DNA from: Bacteroides sp. | Lineage (GTDB): Bacteria > Bacteroidota > Bacteroidia > Bacteroidales > Bacteroidaceae | Assembly: GCA_030151845.1 (NCBI GenBank) | Contig: JASLCM010000178.1 | Span: 1-22,280 of the forward strand | DNA length: 22,280 nucleotides | Direction of reading: 5' to 3' | Shown here: positions 17,263 to 22,280 of the stretch, piece by piece | How the letters are laid out: every line of letters begins with the position of its first letter | Position numbering within the stretch: the stretch's first letter is position 1 | Translations under genes and position numbers: made by a program | The notes under the pieces: generated by a model | The model's input: the letters and a program-made list of their open reading frames with translations, nothing else | Database searches by the model: none | What the model was told of the DNA's origin: nothing

Positions 17263-17949
17263 TTACTCCCAGTTACCAGCGTTATTGTTTGGAGTTTCAA
17301 TAGAACCAAACATTAATCCTGGGAATTTACCAAGTTTTGTATCTATATCAATAAGGTTGTTAATTTCTTGTGGGTCTAAACCATTAAGGTAAACCTTATA
17401 AGGAGTGCGTACCTCTAATAGGAAGATAGGAGCACCTGATGGAGCTGTATCATTCTTTGCATACATTTCAAACTGTTTGCCACCGCTATAAGGAACATAA
17501 CGTAAAGAATCAGCATTAAATCCCTTAGGGAAAATGGTATCTAAAACAGCAACCCATATTGTATCACGTTTAAAGTTTTCAAGACCGTGCTTCTTAACCT
17601 CAGCATAATTACCTGTCTTTTTTGCCTTGTTAATGATATTCATAGCCTTCTTATCTGTTAAGCCAGACTCTAACTGATCATCTGTTAAAATTCCCTCTTT
17701 AGCTACTACTGGAAGTTTTTGAGTTTTAACAAAATGAATAAGTGTATCAAAATCAGCAGTGTATTGTTGCCTGTTCAACATACGATATTCTTGTTGTGCC
17801 TTACGAATATCAATAAGTCTTGCAATTACAGCCCTATCTCTTATTTTCTTCTCTTTTTCAAAATTTATAGGGCCCATAATGCTTGCATAGCAAATGTAGA
17901 CAAGTGCTACAATAGCCAAGCCTAACACGGCATTAATTACTTTTTTCAT
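17263..17949 (-). CDS. Membrane-anchored protein with pilin-like outline, function unknown
   Basis: The 228-residue protein has one N-terminal membrane helix (about 5-27) after MKK, then an amphipathic charged helix (about 31-60: IRDRAVIARLIDIRKAQQEY), then a mixed globular part. One hydrophobic helix continuing into DIRKAQQEYRMLNRQQYTAD resembles the arrangement of type II secretion pseudopilins. However, there is no prepilin-peptidase site and no conserved Glu at position 5 of a mature pilin, so it may simply be an anchored periplasmic protein. It is the first gene of the operon with the DUF3822-like gene (10 bp gap) and rsmD, and has a -7 box 34 nt upstream. It is divergent from the helicase gene at 18044. 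Confidence 0.8.
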   Translation of the reverse strand: MKKVINAVLGLAIVALVYICYASIMGPINFEKEKKIRDRAVIARLIDIRKAQQEYRMLNRQQYTADFDTLIHFVKTQKLPVVAKEGILTDDQLESGLTDKKAMNIINKAKKTGNYAEVKKHGLENFKRDTIWVAVLDTIFPKGFNADSLRYVPYSGGKQFEMYAKNDTAPSGAPIFLLEVRTPYKVYLNGLDPQEINNLIDIDTKLGKFPGLMFGSIETPNNNAGNWE

Positions 17950-17983
17950 GATAAATATGTTTTTTTAGTTTATATTCGTATCG

Positions 17984-17991
17984 CAAAAATA
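17984..17991 (-). promoter_or_regulatory. Bacteroidota -7 element for the 17949-15910 operon
   Basis: The minus strand reads TATTTTTG, an exact TAnnTTTG match, 34 nt before the ATG at 17949. No clear -33 TTTG is seen at 19-21 nt. Confidence 0.6.
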
Positions 17992-18043
17992 GAATAAATA
18001 AATCTATTTAACCACAGATAAGGTTACTTTTATCAAACAAAAA

Positions 18044-19465
18044 ATGATAAATATTTATTTAAAGGAACAAATTAAAGAAAATTTTCAATATGAGCCAACT
18101 TCTGAGCAAGAAGAAGTCTTAAAGCTTCTCATTAATTTTCTACTATCACCCGCAGAGAATGAGGTTTTTATCCTGCGAGGATATGCTGGTACTGGTAAAA
18201 CTTCATTAGTTAGTGCTATTGTTAAAACATGGAATAAATTTAACAAAGAGCTTCTATTACTTGCTCCTACCGGACGTGCTGCTAAGGTTTTTTCTTCCTA
18301 TGCCCAACATGTTGCTAACACCATACATCGAGTAATTTACAGACAAGAAGGGAATTTTTTAGAGAATGGAAACTTTGAGCTGGGTTATAATCGCCACAAA
18401 GAGACTGTCTTTTTTGTAGATGAGGCCTCAATGATTGCCAATCAGGATAGCTCACTCTCTCCATTCGGTAGTGGACGTCTTTTAGAGGATTTAATTCATT
18501 TTGTCTTTTCTGGAAAAAAATGCAAACTAATACTTTTAGGAGATCAAGCCCAACTTCCACCAGTAGGGTCAGAAAACAGCGTAGCCTTAAATAAGGAATT
18601 TATTGAAGGCTTTGGACTCACAGTTCATGAATATGACATGCGGCAAGTTGTACGACAGGAGTTGGAGTCGGGTATTCTTTGGAATGCAACTCAAATTAGG
18701 TACCTAATAGCTAAAGAAGATACAACGCATTTTCCTCAAATTACGACTAAAAATTTTTCCGACATAAAAGTCATCGATGGCATAGAGATGATGGATGATT
18801 TAGCTACTGCCTATAGCAGAGATGGACTCGATGAAACAGTTATTGTCTGTCGCTCTAACTTTGCTGCGAATCTTTACAATCAAGGAGTGCGGAATAGAAT
18901 CCTCTTTCGAGAAGATGAACTCAACACGGGTGATTCTTTGATGGTTGTCCGAAACAACTACTTCTGGAAAGATAGTCAGGCGGGCATTGATTTTCTAGCC
19001 AATGGAGAACTAATAACCATTGAGCGGATTAAAAACATATATTCTCTTTACGATTTTAAATTTGCAGAAGTTACAATTAGCTTACCCAACTACGACAAAG
19101 TAGAGCTAGATGTTATCCTTCTTTTGGATACACTACACACAAAAACAGCCTCACTTTCTCAAGAAGACTATAACAAGTTGTCCCAGCATATAACAGCAGA
19201 TTACGCTAATCTTAAAACAAAAAAAGAGTTAATAGATAAGCTTAAAGCAAACGAACACCTCAATGCACTACAGGTAAAATACGCTTATGCGATAACCTGT
19301 CACAAAGCGCAAGGGGGACAGTGGAAGTCTGTTTTTATTGATCATGGTGGAATTCGCAAGGAGAACATTGGTTCTCAATATTACAAATGGCTCTACACAG
19401 CGATAACACGAGCAACAGAACATGTTTATCTCATAAACTTCCCTAAAGAGTTTGAAGATGACTAA
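18044..19465 (+). CDS. RecD/Dda-like superfamily 1 DNA helicase
   Basis: This is an ATP-dependent helicase of the RecD2/Dda-like group of superfamily 1. In order, it has the Walker A motif GYAGTGKTS (46-54), motif Ia APTGRAAKVFSSYA, Walker B VFFVDEASM with Asp126-Glu127, and motif III LLGDQAQLPPVG (about 165-175). An inserted SH3-like/beta-rich stretch (about 300-370) follows, then the UvrD_C_2-type motif AYAITCHKAQGGQW and motif VI LYTAITRATEHVYLI. At 473 residues it lacks the long N-terminal domain of full RecD2 and has no RecB or RecC neighbours. The family is often annotated 'AAA family ATPase' in Bacteroidota. It acts on DNA in the cytoplasm; its specific repair or replication role is unknown. 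Confidence 0.92.
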   Translation: MINIYLKEQIKENFQYEPTSEQEEVLKLLINFLLSPAENEVFILRGYAGTGKTSLVSAIVKTWNKFNKELLLLAPTGRAAKVFSSYAQHVANTIHRVIYRQEGNFLENGNFELGYNRHKETVFFVDEASMIANQDSSLSPFGSGRLLEDLIHFVFSGKKCKLILLGDQAQLPPVGSENSVALNKEFIEGFGLTVHEYDMRQVVRQELESGILWNATQIRYLIAKEDTTHFPQITTKNFSDIKVIDGIEMMDDLATAYSRDGLDETVIVCRSNFAANLYNQGVRNRILFREDELNTGDSLMVVRNNYFWKDSQAGIDFLANGELITIERIKNIYSLYDFKFAEVTISLPNYDKVELDVILLLDTLHTKTASLSQEDYNKLSQHITADYANLKTKKELIDKLKANEHLNALQVKYAYAITCHKAQGGQWKSVFIDHGGIRKENIGSQYYKWLYTAITRATEHVYLINFPKEFEDD

Positions 19466-19545
19466 GAAGAAGTCGCTATGCTTTCACTTATCGGCTACTG
19501 ACTCTTCACCTAAAAGCTACTAACCTTTCACCAAAATGGTTTAAT

Positions 19546-19575
19546 CAAAAATAGGAGAAGGTTTCCCCTCTCCTA
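19546..19575 (-). terminator. Rho-independent terminator of manA
   Basis: On the minus strand, TAGGAGA (19575-19569) pairs with TCTCCTA (19558-19552). The inner bases extend the stem with two G-C pairs and one G-U pair around a GAAA loop. The stem is followed by TTTTT (19550-19546). The wobble pair forms only in the minus-strand RNA, which favours manA over the convergent helicase gene as the terminated transcript. Confidence 0.85.
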
Positions 19576-19593
19576 CTTCTCTTTACACTATTT

Positions 19594-20562
19594 TTAAACA
19601 TAAGTTTCCAATAACTTAACCCGGCCATCTGGAATAATTTTCACCTCTGTTAGGATAGCAGGAATTAAAACCGTTTCACCAGTATTTAGGCTTACCGAAT
19701 TATTGTTTTCATCTCTTATCACACAATTACCCTCAATGCAGTTATAGACAACAAAGGAATCTAACTCTAAATAATCACAAGTTATCTCTTCGTCAATATC
19801 GTACATCGAAGTAGTAAAATGAGGAGATGCAACCAGCTCTATAGGCTCATTCAAAACAGCTTCATAGTCTGTTTTATAATCATCATAAACCTCAAAATCT
19901 ATGGCATCCTCTGCTAAGTTAATATGCAGTTCTCGTCTGTTTCCTTCTTCATCTACACGGTTATAGTCGTAAATGCGATAAGTAATATCCGATGCTTGCT
20001 GAATCTCTAACAGTAAGGTTCCAGCCCCAATACTATGCACTCTACCTGCTGGTAAATAAAAGACATCACCAGCTTTAACCGGATGCTCTTTAATAATCTC
20101 TGTTATTGTGTTATTAAAAACACGCGCTTTATACTCTTTTGGAGTGATTTCTTGAGTGAATCCACTTTTTACAGTAGCTCCCTCTTCTGCAGATACAACA
20201 TACCACATTTCAGACTTACCTAAAGAGTGGTGTCTTTCTTGAGCTAGCTCATCGGATGGGTGTACCTGAATCGATAGGTCTTTTGTTGCATCAATATATT
20301 TGATCAACAAAGGGAACTGATCACCAAAAAGTGCATAATTGTCTTCTCCCAGTAGATCAGCACGATAGGTTCTAATAGCCTCTTTAAGGGTCTTTCCCTT
20401 ATCTTCGCCATTGGCTATAACTGATTCTTCTTCACGAACTCCGGAAATCTCCCAGCTCTCCCCTATCTTCTCACTATGTGTAGTAAGTCCTTTATAAAGG
20501 GCTATTCGATTGCCTCCCCATAAAGTTTCCTTTAAGATAGGTTTAAATTTAAACGGATACAT
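19594..20562 (-). CDS. manA: Mannose-6-phosphate isomerase, class I
   Basis: ManA interconverts mannose 6-phosphate and fructose 6-phosphate with a zinc ion, linking mannose use or GDP-mannose synthesis to glycolysis. I chose the ATG at 20562 (322 residues, MYPFKFKPILKETLWGG). The frame opens earlier at 20613, but a -7 box at 20603-20610 lies inside that extension, so the mRNA would begin after it. Zinc ligands fit Gln99 and His101 in IQVHPSD, Glu118 in KSEMWYV and His176 in GRVHSIG. The catalytic-region Arg is in ITYRIYDYNR. The length matches the short Bacillus-type enzymes (about 315) rather than E. coli ManA (about 390). It ends at a strong terminator and is divergent from the small ORF and MFS transporter. 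Confidence 0.94.
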   Translation of the reverse strand: MYPFKFKPILKETLWGGNRIALYKGLTTHSEKIGESWEISGVREEESVIANGEDKGKTLKEAIRTYRADLLGEDNYALFGDQFPLLIKYIDATKDLSIQVHPSDELAQERHHSLGKSEMWYVVSAEEGATVKSGFTQEITPKEYKARVFNNTITEIIKEHPVKAGDVFYLPAGRVHSIGAGTLLLEIQQASDITYRIYDYNRVDEEGNRRELHINLAEDAIDFEVYDDYKTDYEAVLNEPIELVASPHFTTSMYDIDEEITCDYLELDSFVVYNCIEGNCVIRDENNNSVSLNTGETVLIPAILTEVKIIPDGRVKLLETYV

Positions 20563-20602
20563 GCTATTAAAATTAACTTTTATAAATAATTCGTTTATAA
20601 GG

Positions 20603-20610
20603 CAAAAGTA
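20603..20610 (-). promoter_or_regulatory. Bacteroidota -7 element for manA
   Basis: The minus strand reads TACTTTTG, an exact TAnnTTTG match, 40 nt before the ATG at 20562. It decides the manA start, because the alternative ATG at 20613 would lie upstream of transcription initiation. Confidence 0.65.
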
Positions 20611-20695
20611 CAACTTTTATCAAGAAAGCATATTAAAACAAAGCTAATTTCTATCTCAGTCGCTTCCCTTTTTAAGTAAACTAAAAATGTAACCC

Positions 20696-20750
20696 TTAGA
20701 AATGTTATATATAACTAATATACATTAGTATTAGTTAGAACATTTACTAA
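20696..20750. repeat. Extended inverted repeat upstream of manA and the MFS gene
   Basis: AACTAATA (20713-20720) pairs with TATTAGTT (20729-20736) around an 8-nt centre. Outside it, AAATGTT (20700-20706) pairs with AACATTT (20739-20745), and TTAG (20696-20699) pairs with CTAA (20747-20750) with a one-base bulge. The dyad is AT-rich and has no T-run typical of a terminator. It lies in the divergent interval, 134 bp from manA and 65 bp from the ATG at 20816, where an operator would be expected. Function is inferred. Confidence 0.6.
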
Positions 20751-20815
20751 AATAAACTTGGCTATATCATATAAAACTTCTTTATTTGCAGTAATTTGTT
20801 AAGCTTAGCGCTAGT

Positions 20816-21085
20816 ATGAACAACACATTCATTGCTGAAATAAGACAAAGTAATCTTGAAACGTTTGATTCTCAGCTCCACATAAAAAATAAAGAGGCAT
20901 TTCACCACACCCTTCCAAGAGAAGGGATAGAAAGCTTTGTGTTCAAAACGAATAAAGAAGTGAACAAAAAAACTTTTTTTCAGCGTAAACAGAAGAGTTG
21001 TAGAATCCTATTAAATAAGAGAAGAGAAACTATTGTTTTTCTTTCCAATGCACATACCCCCTTTCTGAATATAAGTTTTAATTGA
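20816..21085 (+). CDS. Doubtful 89-codon ORF, basic protein of unknown function
   Basis: I do not recognise this protein. It is rich in Lys, Asn and Phe, has no membrane helix or signal peptide, and contains a basic central part (NKKTFFQRKQKS). It occupies the 650-bp interval between manA and the MFS gene. A terminator-like hairpin starts inside its last codons. No exact TAnnTTTG box precedes it; TAATTTG at 20791-20797 is one base short. It may be a real small protein, the coding part of a leader, or a chance frame over a small RNA. Confidence 0.35.
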   Translation: MNNTFIAEIRQSNLETFDSQLHIKNKEAFHHTLPREGIESFVFKTNKEVNKKTFFQRKQKSCRILLNKRRETIVFLSNAHTPFLNISFN

Positions 21086-21120
21086 TTTTTAAAACTTTTA
21101 GAAAGGGCTTTTTATTTTAT
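21059..21120 (+). terminator. Terminator-like hairpin upstream of the MFS gene
   Basis: CCCTTTCT (21059-21066) pairs with AGAAAGGG (21100-21107). Inside, AGTTTT (21074-21079) pairs with AAAACT (21091-21096) around an 11-nt loop, with an asymmetric internal loop between the two stems. A T-rich run (CTTTTTATTTTAT) follows. It overlaps the stop of the 89-codon ORF and lies about 95 bp before the transporter ATG. It could end the small-ORF transcript or attenuate transcription into the transporter gene. Confidence 0.55.
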
Positions 21121-21214
21121 TGATTTGCAGCGAAAATAAAAAAAGATTAGTTAAATAAAACACGAAAATAACATTAAAACTATTTATAAATTTCATCACT
21201 AATAATTTTATATC

Positions 21215-22280
21215 ATGAGTAACAACAAAAAATCGTACACATTACCCATTGTAATGATGATCGCACTCTTCGGTATGATTTCCTTTGTAACAGGACTTCA
21301 AAACCCGATGGCTATTATTGTAAAAGACCAGTTTGGTGCATCAAACTTCATGTCTCAACTTGGTAACGCTGCAAACTTTATTGCTTATGCGTTTATGGGA
21401 TTACCAGCAGGTCTTCTTTTACAGAAAATTGGTTACAAAAAAACAGCACTAACTGCTATTGTTATTGGCTTTGTTGGAGTAGGAATTCAGTACCTTTCAG
21501 GACAAGCTGGTAGCTTTGCTATCTACCTAACAGGTGCTTTCGTTTCTGGTTTCTCTATGTGTATGCTTAATACGGTAGTGAACCCAATGTTAAACACTTT
21601 AGGTGGTGCTGGTAAGAAAGGAAACCAATTGATTCAAATTGGTGGAGCATTTAACTCACTTAACGCAACCATTGTTCCTGTTGTTGTAGGTTACCTTATC
21701 GGTAATGCTGCTAGACCAACAATTAAAGATGCCAACCCAGTTCTATTCTTAGCTATGGCTATCTTTGCTTTGGTTTTTGTTGTACTATACTTCGTTAATA
21801 TTCCAGAGCCTCGTCTTTCAACAACTGCTCCAAAAGAGAAATACGAGCATAGCCCACTCTCTTTCCGTCACTTTATCTTTGGCGCAATTGCAATTTTCGT
21901 TTATGTAGGTATTGAGGTAGGTATCCCTAACTTTAGCAACCTATACATGACCTCAAAAGTTGCAGAAGGTGGACTAGGTATCGATACTACTATTGCTGGT
22001 TCTGTTGTTGGTACCTATTGGTTCCTTATGTTAATTGGACGTCTATTTGGTGCTTCAATTGCAGCAAGGGTTTCTAGTAGAAGTATGTTAGGCTTTACAG
22101 CTTCTTTAGCTGGACTATTTGTAGCTATTTCTATTATTTTACCAGATTCTATTCTAGTAAACATGCCTGTTATTACGAATGAACTATCTATTAATTTAGC
22201 TAACGTTCCTGCTAAAATTATGTTATTAACCCTTTGCGGTCTTTGTACTTCAGTAATGTGGGGAGGCATATTTAACCTAG
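21215..22280 (+). CDS. Sugar MFS transporter, FucP/GluP-like, 3' end cut by window
   Basis: I translated this frame by hand; it stays open from the ATG at 21215 to the window edge (355 codons). The protein is a polytopic major facilitator with about ten hydrophobic segments visible. Family-like elements of the FucP/GluP sugar:H+ symporter group include MALFG-type TM1 (IALFGMISFVTGLQNP), LNTVVNPMLNTLGG, VYVGIEVGIPNF, TYWFLMLIGRLFG and CTSVMWGGIFNL. A hexose substrate such as glucose, galactose, mannose or fucose is likely. The divergent manA makes a mannose or glucose role attractive but is not proof. Codon choice (GGT, GCT, GTT, AAC, TTC) is more biased than in neighbouring genes, suggesting high expression. 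The frame on the opposite strand at 22015-22269 is a shadow. Confidence 0.9.
   Translation, partial: MSNNKKSYTLPIVMMIALFGMISFVTGLQNPMAIIVKDQFGASNFMSQLGNAANFIAYAFMGLPAGLLLQKIGYKKTALTAIVIGFVGVGIQYLSGQAGSFAIYLTGAFVSGFSMCMLNTVVNPMLNTLGGAGKKGNQLIQIGGAFNSLNATIVPVVVGYLIGNAARPTIKDANPVLFLAMAIFALVFVVLYFVNIPEPRLSTTAPKEKYEHSPLSFRHFIFGAIAIFVYVGIEVGIPNFSNLYMTSKVAEGGLGIDTTIAGSVVGTYWFLMLIGRLFGASIAARVSSRSMLGFTASLAGLFVAISIILPDSILVNMPVITNELSINLANVPAKIMLLTLCGLCTSVMWGGIFNL

Noticed and set aside
17253..17309. Longer N-terminus for the DUF3822-like gene
   Set aside because: It would overlap the upstream gene by 47 bp; the ATG at 17252 leaves a 10-bp gap and begins a family-like sequence.
20563..20613. Seventeen extra N-terminal codons for manA
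   Set aside because: A TAnnTTTG promoter box lies within them, and the conserved protein begins at MYPFKF.
22015..22269. Minus-strand open frame of 84 codons at the window end
   Set aside because: It lies antisense to the MFS transporter, whose frame shows clear membrane helices and family motifs and simply has no stop before the edge.
1..22280. CRISPR arrays, insertion sequences, prophage, toxin-antitoxin or restriction genes
   Set aside because: No regularly spaced repeats, transposase or defence-like motifs were seen in any gene; the window reads as core chromosome.

Overview
The window looks like ordinary chromosome from a Bacteroidota bacterium, most likely order Bacteroidales. It is AT-rich. 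Several genes are preceded by the Bacteroidota-type -7 element TAnnTTFG-like consensus TAnnTTTG, Shine-Dalgarno sequences are weak or absent, and the protein families are typical of the group: a mitochondrial-type aconitase in a cluster with icd and gltA, a CarboxypepD_reg/outer-membrane beta-barrel protein, a DUF3822-like protein and a FucP-type MFS transporter. I cannot name genus or species. I see no insertion sequence, prophage, CRISPR array or rRNA.

Layout. 1-2566 (+): the 3' part of cmk overlapping ispH, then pfkA with its own promoter, ending at a strong hairpin terminator. 2635-8264 (-): a tight cluster transcribed as acn, icd, gltA and an M48 lipoprotein metalloprotease. It carries the oxidative branch from citrate to 2-oxoglutarate, and the protease lies 24 bp downstream of gltA. 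8457-9206 (-): an acyl-ACP thioesterase bounded by a perfect palindrome. 9207-9782: an AT-rich stretch with little coding content and a short tandem repeat, beside tRNA-Pro(GGG), which has its own promoter and terminator. 9929-10987 (-): aroB. 11120-15915 (+): a small membrane protein, a 935-residue outer-membrane beta-barrel protein and a cardiolipin synthase. 15910-17949 (-): an operon of a membrane-anchored, vaguely pilin-like protein, a DUF3822-like protein and rsmD, overlapping cls tail to tail by 6 bp. 18044-19465 (+): a RecD/Dda-like helicase. 19594-20562 (-): manA. 20563-21214: a regulatory-looking interval with a large inverted repeat, a doubtful 89-codon ORF and a terminator-like hairpin. 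21215 to the end (+): a FucP/GluP-like sugar MFS transporter cut by the window edge.

Functional links. pfkA, manA and the MFS transporter suggest hexose uptake and glycolysis. acn-icd-gltA supplies 2-oxoglutarate for glutamate synthesis. cmk, ispH, aroB, rsmD and tRNA-Pro are housekeeping. The most speculative but interesting item is the pair at 16458-17949: the DUF3822-like protein can be read as a duplicated RNase H/actin-like fold of the PilM/GspL kind, and its partner has a pseudopilin-like outline. The icd product also has an unusual mixture of NADP-type and NAD-type cofactor residues.
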